Assembly (NCBI GenBank): GCA_002395605.1
Contig: DGXO01000052.1
Coordinates: 1-7,778, forward strand
From: Bacteroidales bacterium UBA4230
GTDB taxonomy: Bacteria; Bacteroidota; Bacteroidia; Bacteroidales; UBA932
Reading direction: 5' to 3'
DNA: 7,778 bases
Shown here: piece after piece, positions 1-6,334 of the stretch
Layout of the letters: the number at the start of each line of letters is the position of its first letter
Numbering within the stretch: the first letter of the stretch is position 1
Position numbers and translations under genes: made by a program
The notes under the pieces: generated by a model
The model's database searches: none
Told to the model about the DNA's origin: nothing
What the model saw: only the letters and a program-made list of their open reading frames with translations

Positions 1-181
1 GGACAACAAGGTGTTCTGGAAGCTTGCCAAGTTCTTTGCCCTCACCGTTTCCACCAACCTCATCTACGATCCTCTGGTGAAACTTGACATCAACAAGGAC
101 GGTGTGGCAGAAGAAAAGGGCGTGCAGTTCAAGGAGTTCCTTGAGTTCGGCTTCACCTACACAATAGCCCACAAGCACTAG
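1..181 (+). CDS. C-terminal end of a probable outer-membrane protein (DUF3078-like), 5' partial
   Basis: An open frame runs in from the left edge (first full codon at base 2) and stops at TAG 179-181, giving the last 59 residues. The tail alternates aromatic and polar residues, has an acidic 'DINKDG' turn, and ends in a strand-like 'EFLEFGFTYTI' followed by AHKH. This resembles the final beta-strands of outer-membrane barrel proteins, particularly the DUF3078 family common in Bacteroidetes. That family name is recalled from the general look of the C-terminus, not from a search, and only a fragment is visible. The stop lies 4 bases before the tilS start, so the two genes are very probably co-transcribed. 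The reading frame is well supported; the function is tentative. Confidence 0.55.
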   Translation, partial: DNKVFWKLAKFFALTVSTNLIYDPLVKLDINKDGVAEEKGVQFKEFLEFGFTYTIAHKH

Positions 182-185
182 GCCG

Positions 186-1352
186 ATGCTTCTTGTTGCA
201 GTCAGCGGAGGCATTGACTCCATGTGCCTTGCCGAAAAGGTTCGCCAAAGCGGCGAACCTTTTGCTGTTGCACACTGCAACTTCGGCCTAAGGGGGGCCG
301 ATTCCGATGCCGACGAAGCCCTGGTGCGCTCCTGGGCCGCGGCGCATGGCATAACCTGCCATGTAAAAGGCTTTGATACAAAGGCTTACGCCTCCGCCAA
401 CGGCATAAGCATAGAGATGGCCGCACGCCGCCTCAGGTATCACTGGTTTGGGGAACTTTGCCGGGAGCACGGGTACTCCGGGGTTGCCGTTGCGCACAAC
501 GCCAACGACAACGCAGAAACCCTCATCCTCAATTTGTTAAGGGGGACAGGCCTTCGCGGCATCACCGGCATGAAGGCCGAAGGCTTTGTCCCGGACCCCG
601 ATTTCACCGACATTTCCCTGCTTCGGCCTCTTCTTGGCATGACCAGGGAGGAAATAGAGGCCTTTGCTAAGGAAAACGGCGTTACATGGCGTGAAGATGC
701 CACAAATGCCCAGACAGACTTCAAGCGCAACAAAATCCGCAACCTTGTCTTCCCCGTCTTCGCCCAGATAAACCCTTCCTTCATCCAGACTCTGAACCGT
801 GACATGGAACGGTTTGCCTCTGTCATCCCGAGCGAAGTCGAGGGATCTCAGTTGTCAGAGGAGGGTATACCTCCGTCAACCGTCGCTTCGCGACCCCTCC
901 CATGCGCCGGCGCTTCGCGCAGGCTTTGGGCCCCTCCCTCTTATCCGGCCGAGGGTGGCCAGAGGTTGTCGGAGGCATACCCTCCTCTGACAACAGAATA
1001 CACAGTCTCAGAAGAACCCTGGGACGGGACTCAGCCTGTGAAGCAGCAAGCCGGGGTGCTTATAATGGATGCCGAAAAAGCCGGGGAGTTTTTTGAGGGC
1101 CGATGGGAAACCGGAGACTGGATAAAGCCTCTTGGGGCTCCCGGAAAGAAAAAGATGCAGGACTGGTTCACGGACCATCATGTTTCGGCCGACGAAAAGC
1201 CGTTTGTGCCGCTTCTGAAAAGCAAAAAAGACCCGCATCACGTTCTGGCGGTAATTCCCTACTGTATAGACAACAGTGTCAAGGTCACTTCCCACACAAA
1301 ACGCATCATCCGCATTTCGTCCGCTGGCCAGCAAACAACTATCTATCAATAA
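186..1352 (+). CDS. tilS: tRNA(Ile)-lysidine synthase TilS, with a repeat-derived insert in the middle
   Basis: TilS attaches lysine to C34 of the CAU-anticodon tRNA-Ile, using ATP, so that the tRNA reads AUA codons; it acts in the cytoplasm. The PP-loop motif SGGIDS is at residues 7-12. It is followed by HCNFGLRG (30-37), the family block 'AHNANDNAETLILNLLRGTG' (103-122), RPLLGMTREEIEAFA (147-161) and REDATN (169-174) with RNKIRN (181-186). A C-terminal TilS domain (about 305-379) shows GDWIKPLGAPGKKKMQDWFTD. The ATG at 186 places the PP-loop seven residues in, as usual for the family. Residues about 213-270 are translated from repetitive DNA (VIPSEVEGS, then a Pro/Ser/Arg-rich stretch) and look nothing like TilS. 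The protein is 388 residues, about 330 without the insert, whereas I recall about 430-450 for Bacteroidales TilS. Part of the helical middle domain therefore seems absent or replaced. The frame is open throughout and both terminal domains are well conserved, so I call it functional with moderate confidence. Confidence 0.9.
   Translation: MLLVAVSGGIDSMCLAEKVRQSGEPFAVAHCNFGLRGADSDADEALVRSWAAAHGITCHVKGFDTKAYASANGISIEMAARRLRYHWFGELCREHGYSGVAVAHNANDNAETLILNLLRGTGLRGITGMKAEGFVPDPDFTDISLLRPLLGMTREEIEAFAKENGVTWREDATNAQTDFKRNKIRNLVFPVFAQINPSFIQTLNRDMERFASVIPSEVEGSQLSEEGIPPSTVASRPLPCAGASRRLWAPPSYPAEGGQRLSEAYPPLTTEYTVSEEPWDGTQPVKQQAGVLIMDAEKAGEFFEGRWETGDWIKPLGAPGKKKMQDWFTDHHVSADEKPFVPLLKSKKDPHHVLAVIPYCIDNSVKVTSHTKRIIRISSAGQQTTIYQ
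822..848 (+). repeat. Short dispersed-type repeat inside tilS (encodes VIPSEVEGS)
   Basis: The stretch beginning GTCATCCCGAGCGAAGTCGA and ending AGGGATCT has the form of a short interspersed repeat that I recall seeing in many Bacteroidetes genomes, where it is often mistranslated as 'VIPSEVEGS'. In this window it reads in frame within tilS (residues 213-221) just after the native-looking 'RDMERFA'. Only one copy is present here, so its repetitive nature rests on recollection and would need a genome-wide count. It runs straight into the inverted-repeat element that starts at 851, and the two may be one composite unit. Confidence 0.6.
851..994. repeat. 144-bp inverted-repeat (MITE-like) element inserted in tilS
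   Basis: The left arm (851-875, starting GTTGTCAGAGGAGGGTATAC) and the right arm (970-994, ending CCTCCTCTGACAAC) are inverted copies matching at 24 of 25 positions; the one mismatch pairs A869 with C976. Pairing extends to 881/964 with one further mismatch, so the arms are 31 bp. The core holds small GC hairpins (GTCGC-TTC-GCGAC at 882-894; GCGC-TTC-GCGC at 910-920) and two copies of CCCCTCCC. No transposase is encoded. The sequence stays open in the tilS frame and has no stop. A 6-bp TCTCAG at 846-851 and again at 1006-1011 could be a flanking direct repeat but may be chance. The arms would form a strong hairpin in RNA. The structure is certain; calling it a mobile element is inference. Confidence 0.75.
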
Positions 1353-1353
1353 C

Positions 1354-1399
1354 TTACAAATAATCGGGTGCACATACAGGTGCACCCGATTATTTGTAA
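1354..1399. terminator. Bidirectional intrinsic terminator between convergent tilS and wbqC-like genes
   Basis: This is a perfect 20-bp inverted repeat (1354-1373 and 1380-1399) around a 6-base loop, ATACAG. The inner half of the stem is GC-rich (CGGGTGCAC / GTGCACCCG) and the outer half is A/T-rich, so each strand has an A-rich run before the GC stem and a T-rich run (ATTATTTGTAA) after it. It begins 1 base after the tilS stop and ends 19 bases from the stop of the leftward WbqC-like gene. This is where a terminator serving both converging transcripts is expected. Confidence 0.88.
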
Positions 1400-1418
1400 A
1401 TATCTATGAGTCAACCAA

Positions 1419-2036
1419 TTACGCGCCAGGGACAATCCAGTCAATTGCATCAGGTCCCTCATTGAAAAGCAAATCCAGAATGGATAGGCCGGAAGTGAAA
1501 CCTCCCATTCGGTCACGGAACACCTGGTAGTATGGCTTAGAAAGGCCAAGGTCCTGAAGGATGGTATCAGGGCGTTTAGGATGGATTGCAAAGCGGAAAT
1601 CATCGGCCTTGGTGTCCGGGAGAGCGAACTCTGTTGTGGGAACCAGCTCACAGTCAATCCTAAGGCGGCGGATGCACCATCTGATGAGCTGCAGGTTAAG
1701 GTCCCAGAGGTGCTCCGGCCTGGATTCCAGGATTTCAAACACTTCATCCCTGAAATACTCATAGAAGGCGGCGCTTTCATAGGCGGTGTCCAGGGCGCGC
1801 TGAGTGCGCAGGACCCAGGGAGTGGAATAATCCACAAGCACATCCTTGATATCCCAGGAGCTTCCGTGCACCACCGGCACCTGCAGCATCTGGACGCCTT
1901 GCGGGCCCAGGATATAGCAGCGGTTGCGGTAACTCTGCTTCTGATAACGCTCGCAGGCCTCGATTGAGGCCTGCATATCGCGTGCCGCCAGTGCAAACCA
2001 CTGTATCGGCGGAAAGTATGCCGTGGAAAGGAGCAC
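1419..2036 (-). CDS. WbqC-like family protein
   Basis: This is a 205-residue protein with the hallmarks of the WbqC-like family. It opens with LLSTAYFPPIQWFALAA, has the conserved YQKQSYRNRC at residues 31-40, then a VPV strand (53-55), and a 'DLNLQLIRWCIRRL' helix. The length is normal for the family. WbqC is named from a gene in an O-antigen cluster; its biochemical role is not established, so no reaction is assigned. The start is GTG at 2036-2034. The frame has a stop five bases upstream and no ATG before the conserved YFPP block, so GTG is the only sensible start. It lies 3 bases after the lpxA stop, which implies translational coupling. As the last gene of the lpxC-lpxA unit it may have a part in envelope glycan or lipopolysaccharide work, but that is inferred from context only. 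Confidence 0.85.
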   Translation of the reverse strand: MLLSTAYFPPIQWFALAARDMQASIEACERYQKQSYRNRCYILGPQGVQMLQVPVVHGSSWDIKDVLVDYSTPWVLRTQRALDTAYESAAFYEYFRDEVFEILESRPEHLWDLNLQLIRWCIRRLRIDCELVPTTEFALPDTKADDFRFAIHPKRPDTILQDLGLSKPYYQVFRDRMGGFTSGLSILDLLFNEGPDAIDWIVPGA

Positions 2037-2039
2037 GGG

Positions 2040-2831
2040 TTAGCGGCGGGGCTTAGGGATAATGCCGCGTGAAGACTTCCGGATGAATCCGATGATTGTA
2101 TCGCGTTCCTGAGTCTGAGGGAAATTAGCCTCAATGTACTCCAGAGCCTGGCTCACGTTCATGCCCTTGAAGTAAATGGTGTCATAGATGTCTTTAATCT
2201 CATTCACCTTTTCCTCAGTGAAACCGCGCCTTAGAAGGCCAACCCTGTTTACGCCTTCATAACTGATGGGATCACGGCCTGCCAAAACGTACGGAGGAAC
2301 GTCCTTGGAAAGCTTTGAGAAAGCCCCTATGAAAGCGTGAGTTCCAACTCGGCAGAACTGATGGGAACCGGACTTGCCGCCCATGATGCCCCAGTCCTCT
2401 ACGTCCGTTTCTCCGGCAAGGCCCACGTAACTTACAATGATGCAGTGACTGCCGATATTGCAGTCATGCGCGATGTGGGCATAGGACATTATGAGGGTGT
2501 CGGAGCCTACCTTGGTGATGCCCTTGCCGCTGGCCTTTGTTCCGCGGTTGATGGTGGCGCATTCACGGATGTTCACGCGGTCTCCTATCTCCACCCAGGA
2601 TTCTTCTCCCTCAAACTTGAGGTCCTGGGGGATGGCGCCAACCACGGCACCGGGAAAAACAGTGCAGTTCTTGCCAATGCGCACATGATTGTAGATGGTG
2701 GCGTTGTTAAGCACTTTGGTGCCTTCACCAATTGTAACATCGGCATCAATGAATGCGAAAGGTCCTACCTCCACGCCGTCTCCAAGAACGGCGTCGGGGT
2801 GAACGTAAGCCATGGGATGAATCTTTATCAT
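2040..2831 (-). CDS. lpxA: Acyl-[ACP]--UDP-N-acetylglucosamine O-acyltransferase LpxA
   Basis: LpxA moves a 3-hydroxyacyl chain from acyl carrier protein to the 3-OH of UDP-GlcNAc, the first step of lipid A synthesis, in the cytoplasm. The 263-residue protein has the N-terminal hexapeptide-repeat left-handed helix (about 1-185) and an alpha-helical tail. The catalytic histidine is H122 in AHIAHDC, equivalent to E. coli H125. H157 in SHQFC matches E. coli H160, and DVPPYVLA (177-184) is typical. The position of E. coli H144 is E141 (LAGE), and the acyl-chain ruler position G173 is A170. The start ATG is 6 bases after the lpxC stop, and wbqC follows after 3 bases, so the three form one unit. 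Length and motifs are complete. Confidence 0.96.
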   Translation of the reverse strand: MIKIHPMAYVHPDAVLGDGVEVGPFAFIDADVTIGEGTKVLNNATIYNHVRIGKNCTVFPGAVVGAIPQDLKFEGEESWVEIGDRVNIRECATINRGTKASGKGITKVGSDTLIMSYAHIAHDCNIGSHCIIVSYVGLAGETDVEDWGIMGGKSGSHQFCRVGTHAFIGAFSKLSKDVPPYVLAGRDPISYEGVNRVGLLRRGFTEEKVNEIKDIYDTIYFKGMNVSQALEYIEANFPQTQERDTIIGFIRKSSRGIIPKPRR

Positions 2832-2837
2832 AGTAGT

Positions 2838-3749
2838 TTACTTAATCTTGGAACGGAGGAGCTTTGCCATCCGGGTATTGAGGGCGTGCCCCGGTTTGAA
2901 GGCCGAAACATGGGCGTTGAGATACCCGCCCACAAGCCTGAGGTCTCCTATAAGGTCCAGGAGCTTGTGGCGGCCGCATTCGTTGGGGAAATTGAGTTTG
3001 AGGTTGTTAAGATAGCCGTCGTCGGTGACATGGAGGTCCGGGAGGGAGAAAAGCTGTGATACCCATTTGAGCTGTTCTTCCGTAGCCTCATGCTCCACTA
3101 TGACAATGGCGTTGTCAAGGTCTCCGCCCTTTATGAGATTGTTGCGGTACAGGTACTCTATCTCATGGAAGAAGCAGAATGTGCGGCTGGGGGCTATCTC
3201 CTGGGCATAATCCACGCCAAGGTCCCAGTGGACGTCCTGCACGCCTATGATCCTGGAGCCGAAATCCACGGTGACGTCGATGGACGGGGCCGATGCAGGC
3301 TCTACCCTTATCCAGGAACCGGACTGGGGGTCCTTGATTTCCACGGGCTCAGTGATGTCCAGGAATTTTCTGGGAACGCCCTGATTCACAAGGCCGTCCT
3401 TTACTATTGCCTCCACGAAATACCTGGCGCTGCCGTCCATGATGGGAACCTCTATGTTGTCAAGCTCAATGACGGCGTTGTCTATGCCAAGGCCTGTAAG
3501 GCATGACATTATGTGTTCTATGGTGACGGCAACCGTTTCCTTGTGGGAAATGGTTGTGCTGCGGGCCGTGTTGGAGACATTTTCGGCGATGGCATCTATG
3601 ACGGGCTTGCCGCGGAGGTCCGTGCGACGGAACTTGATGCCGAAGTCTGCAGGGGCGGGCAGGAGTTTCATATGGGCATAAGTACCCGTATGAAGACCTT
3701 TGCCTTCAAAATAATAAGATTTCTTTAATGTATGCTGACTAAAACGCAT
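2838..3749 (-). CDS. lpxC: UDP-3-O-acyl-N-acetylglucosamine deacetylase LpxC (stand-alone, no FabZ domain)
   Basis: LpxC is the zinc-dependent deacetylase that makes the committed step of lipid A synthesis. Starting at MRFSQHTLKK the protein has 303 residues. E78 and H79 (TIEHIMS) match E. coli numbering exactly. The other zinc ligands are H261 and D265 in ECGRHKLLDLIGD, D269 follows, and H288 in FKPGHALN corresponds to E. coli H265. The reading frame could extend to 3806, but those 19 residues are not LpxC-like, and the promoter at 3777-3807 would start the mRNA downstream of that codon, so ATG at 3749-3747 is chosen. In Bacteroides and relatives LpxC is normally fused to the dehydratase FabZ (about 460 residues); here the protein stops right after the LpxC domain (RSKIK) and lpxA begins 6 bases later. 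Confidence 0.95.
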   Translation of the reverse strand: MRFSQHTLKKSYYFEGKGLHTGTYAHMKLLPAPADFGIKFRRTDLRGKPVIDAIAENVSNTARSTTISHKETVAVTIEHIMSCLTGLGIDNAVIELDNIEVPIMDGSARYFVEAIVKDGLVNQGVPRKFLDITEPVEIKDPQSGSWIRVEPASAPSIDVTVDFGSRIIGVQDVHWDLGVDYAQEIAPSRTFCFFHEIEYLYRNNLIKGGDLDNAIVIVEHEATEEQLKWVSQLFSLPDLHVTDDGYLNNLKLNFPNECGRHKLLDLIGDLRLVGGYLNAHVSAFKPGHALNTRMAKLLRSKIK

Positions 3750-3776
3750 CAAATGCCTATCTATGCTAAAAGTTTG

Positions 3777-3807
3777 CAAAGATAAGCAATTGATGCGAAA
3801 AAACAAA
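3777..3807 (-). promoter_or_regulatory. Bacteroidetes-type sigma-ABfr promoter for lpxC-lpxA-wbqC
   Basis: On the minus strand, TTTG (3807-3804) and TATCTTTG (3784-3777) are separated by exactly 19 bases, a full match to the Bacteroidetes -33/-7 consensus TTTG-N19-TAnnTTTG. Transcription would start near 3770, leaving an untranslated leader of about 20 bases before the lpxC ATG at 3749. The element lies in the lpxD-lpxC gap, 63 bases wide and the largest in the leftward gene string, just beyond the lpxD stop. LpxC therefore probably has its own promoter besides any read-through from lpxD. Confidence 0.8.
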
Positions 3808-3813
3808 GTGGGA

Positions 3814-4803
3814 CTATTCCTCGGCCTGGCGCTTGAAAATGGCGTAGGCTTTCATGTACTGCTTTACCGGGATTACGGGAGAGCCCACCAGGACTTCTCC
3901 CTCCTTGCGGATATTGCCAATTACGCCGCCCTGGGCGCAGATTGTGGTGTGGTCCGCAATCTTGAGGTGACCGGCAACGCCTACCTGGCCTGCCAGGATG
4001 CAGTATTTGCCAATTTGGGTGGAGCCTGCAATGCCGCACTGGGCAGCCATTGCGGTATGGTCCCCTATTATCACGTTGTGGGCTATCTGGCAGAGATTGT
4101 CAATTTTGACTCCGTTGCCGATAATGGTGGATTCCATCTGGGCCTTGTCCACGGTGGTGTTGGCGCCTATTTCTACGTCGTTGCCGATGACAACGTTCCC
4201 AAGGTGCTCAATCTTTTCCCAGCTGCCGTCCGGCTGAGGCGCGTTGCCAAAGCCATCGGCCCCAATCACAACCCCGCTGTGCAGGATTACGTTGTTGCCG
4301 ATTACCATGCCTGGATAGATGCGCACACCGGGATAGAAGATGCAGCCGCTGCCAATGGTGCAGTTCTCGCCTATATACACGTGCTCGTGGATTACGGTAT
4401 TGTCCCCCACAACCGTGTGACGGCCCACATAGGAGTAGTCTCCAAGGTAAACCTTCTTGCCGAATTTGGTGGAGAGGAACCAGCGGGCCCTGAGGCTGCG
4501 GTGGCGCTTGGCCTTCTTCTTTTTGTCGGCCACATACTTCAGGAGATCCGCTATGGCCGAATAGGCATCGTCTACGCGGACAAGCGTGGGAGTCACCTTC
4601 TCCTTGGGCTGGAAGTCCTTGCTTACAATGAGGATGGAGGCGGCGCTTGTGTACACGAAGGGCTCGTATTTGGGGTTGGCGAAAAAGCTAAGGGTGCCCG
4701 GCTTGCCGTGTTCTATCTTGGCAAACTTTGTGGCCTTTGCGTTTTCGTCGCCTTCTACGGTGCCCTTAAGGAGCTGTGCCAGGAATTTTGCGGTAAATTC
4801 CAT
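3814..4803 (-). CDS. lpxD: UDP-3-O-acylglucosamine N-acyltransferase LpxD
   Basis: LpxD adds the second 3-hydroxyacyl chain, from acyl-ACP to the free amine left by LpxC, producing UDP-2,3-diacylglucosamine. The N-terminal domain (about 1-95) includes TLSFFANPKYEPFVYTSAASILIV, here at residues 37-60. Hexapeptide repeats of the trimeric beta-helix run from about 115 to 300. The catalytic histidine is H242 in QIAHNVIIGDHT, preceded by GADGFG (181-186) and ANTTVDKA (214-221). The protein is 329 residues and ends shortly after PVKQYMKAYAIFKRQAEE, lacking roughly 15 residues of the C-terminal helix usual in the family (about 345 residues). A very basic run, KKKKAKRHRSLRAR at 94-107, links the two domains. 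Its ATG is a single base after the gpmI stop, so the two are translated from one mRNA. Confidence 0.95.
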   Translation of the reverse strand: MEFTAKFLAQLLKGTVEGDENAKATKFAKIEHGKPGTLSFFANPKYEPFVYTSAASILIVSKDFQPKEKVTPTLVRVDDAYSAIADLLKYVADKKKKAKRHRSLRARWFLSTKFGKKVYLGDYSYVGRHTVVGDNTVIHEHVYIGENCTIGSGCIFYPGVRIYPGMVIGNNVILHSGVVIGADGFGNAPQPDGSWEKIEHLGNVVIGNDVEIGANTTVDKAQMESTIIGNGVKIDNLCQIAHNVIIGDHTAMAAQCGIAGSTQIGKYCILAGQVGVAGHLKIADHTTICAQGGVIGNIRKEGEVLVGSPVIPVKQYMKAYAIFKRQAEE

Positions 4804-4804
4804 A

Positions 4805-6325
4805 CTAGATAAGGGGTTCTGCGGTCATGGCGGCAGGCTGCGGGATTCCCATGAGCTTGAGGATGGTGGGAGCTACGTTGCAGAGGGCGCCGTCCTTGAC
4901 TGATTTCACATCATCGCCTGCATTGATAACCACAAACTGGACGGTGTTGAGTGAATGGGCGGTATTGGGGGTGCCGTCTGCGTTGACCGCGAAGTCTGCG
5001 TTGCCGTGGTCTGCAGTGAGGAGCACCACATAATCCTTTGCAATGGCTTCTTTCACAACCTCGCCAACCAGTTTATCTATGCATTCTACAGCCTGGGTGA
5101 TTGAATTGTAAATGCCGGTATGGCCCACCATGTCTCCGTTTGCGAAGTTGAGGATGATCATGTCCTGTTTTCCGGTACGGATTTCGGCGATGAGTTTTTC
5201 GGCCACTTCCGGAGCGCTCATCTGGGGAAGGAGGTCATAGGTGGGGACCTTGGGGCTGTTCACAAGGATACGGTCTTCGTTTTCAAAGACGGTTTCACGG
5301 CCGCCGTTGAAGAAGAAGGTCACGTGGGCGTATTTCTCGGTTTCGGCAATCCTGAGCTGATGCTTTCCGGCCTTTGAGACTGTTTCTCCAAGGGTGTCCT
5401 GGACAAGTTCCTTGTCAAAGAGGATGTGAACGCCGGTGAAGGAAGCGTCGTAGGGGGTGAGGCAGCAGTAGTAGAGCGGAATGGTGTGCATGCCTTCCTC
5501 GGGCATGTCCTTCTGGGTGAGGACGCTGGTGAGTTCACGGGCGCGGTCGTTGCGGAAATTGTAGAAGATGATGGCATCTCCTTCCTCAATTGTGGCAACG
5601 GGCTTTCCGTTTTCGGTGACCACGATGGGCTTGATGAACTCATCCGTGACATCGGCGTCGTAGCTGGCCTGGATACCGGCCTGGGCGCTTTCAAAAGCGG
5701 CGCCCTTTCCTTCTACAAGGAGGTCGTAGGCCTCTTTCACGCGGCCCCAGCGTTTGTCACGGTCCATGGCGTAGAAGCGGCCGCATACGGATGCCACCTT
5801 GCCGGTGGTTTCCTTCATCTTCTCTTCAAGTTCGGCCACAAAGCCAAGGCCGCTGCGAGGGTCTGTGTCACGGCCGTCCATGAAGGCGTGCACGTACACT
5901 TTGTCAAGGCCTTCTTCCTTTGCCACGCGAAGGAACTCGTACACGTGGTCAAGGGAGCTGTGAACGCCGCCGTGGGATGTAAGGCCCATGAGGTGGAGCT
6001 TCTTGCCGCTTTTTTTCACATACTCGAAGGCAGCCTTTATCTCCTTGTTCTCCAGGAGTTTGTGCTCACGGCACGCGATGTTTATCTTTACAAGGTCCTG
6101 GTACACCACGCGGCCGGCGCCAAGGTTCATGTGGCCGACCTCGGAGTTGCCCATCTGGCCGTCCGGGAGGCCTACATATTCACCGCAGGCCTGAAGGTGG
6201 CCGGAGGGATATTTGGCACGGATGGCGTCGATATTGGGGGTGCCTTTGGTCCAGATTGCGTTTGAGTAGTCATGACGGCCTTCTCCCCAGCCGTCGAGGA
6301 TCATAAGAAGTACTTTTCTGTTCAT
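4805..6325 (-). CDS. gpmI: 2,3-bisphosphoglycerate-independent phosphoglycerate mutase GpmI
   Basis: GpmI interconverts 3- and 2-phosphoglycerate in glycolysis through a phosphoserine intermediate, using two Mn ions. The 506-residue length is standard. The metal-binding D11 lies in MILDGWG. The catalytic serine S61 is in MGNSEVGHMNLGAGR. The substrate-loop motifs SHGGVHS (117-123), MDGRDTDPRSG (149-159) and CGRFYAMDRD (181-190) and the FRNDRAREL block (257-265) are intact. The second metal site shows D398 and H402 (GDMVGHTG), D439 and H440 (TADHGN), and H457. No expected residue is missing. It starts 9 bases after the coiled-coil gene stop, and its TAG is one base from the lpxD start, so a glycolytic enzyme is tied in one transcript to an envelope gene. 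Confidence 0.97.
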   Translation of the reverse strand: MNRKVLLMILDGWGEGRHDYSNAIWTKGTPNIDAIRAKYPSGHLQACGEYVGLPDGQMGNSEVGHMNLGAGRVVYQDLVKINIACREHKLLENKEIKAAFEYVKKSGKKLHLMGLTSHGGVHSSLDHVYEFLRVAKEEGLDKVYVHAFMDGRDTDPRSGLGFVAELEEKMKETTGKVASVCGRFYAMDRDKRWGRVKEAYDLLVEGKGAAFESAQAGIQASYDADVTDEFIKPIVVTENGKPVATIEEGDAIIFYNFRNDRARELTSVLTQKDMPEEGMHTIPLYYCCLTPYDASFTGVHILFDKELVQDTLGETVSKAGKHQLRIAETEKYAHVTFFFNGGRETVFENEDRILVNSPKVPTYDLLPQMSAPEVAEKLIAEIRTGKQDMIILNFANGDMVGHTGIYNSITQAVECIDKLVGEVVKEAIAKDYVVLLTADHGNADFAVNADGTPNTAHSLNTVQFVVINAGDDVKSVKDGALCNVAPTILKLMGIPQPAAMTAEPLI

Positions 6326-6334
6326 TTCAGGTAA

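Noticed and set aside
186..1352. Calling tilS a pseudogene
   Set aside because: The frame is intact and PP-loop and C-terminal domains are conserved; the in-frame insert alone does not prove loss of function.
1346..2134. 262-codon leftward frame overlapping wbqC and the lpxA end
   Set aside because: It runs through the terminator hairpin and overlaps two recognisable proteins in another frame, with no family resemblance.
3750..3806. Longer lpxC start adding 19 residues
   Set aside because: The added residues are not LpxC-like, the promoter lies within this stretch, and MRFSQHTLKK gives exact family numbering for E78/H79.
3763..4812. 349-codon rightward open frame opposite lpxD
   Set aside because: It is fully antisense to a well-conserved lpxD; GC bias at third codon positions opens this frame. 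No domain or promoter is seen.
5426..6265. 279-codon rightward open frame opposite gpmI
   Set aside because: Antisense shadow of gpmI, whose catalytic motifs are all present; composition is that of a reverse translation.
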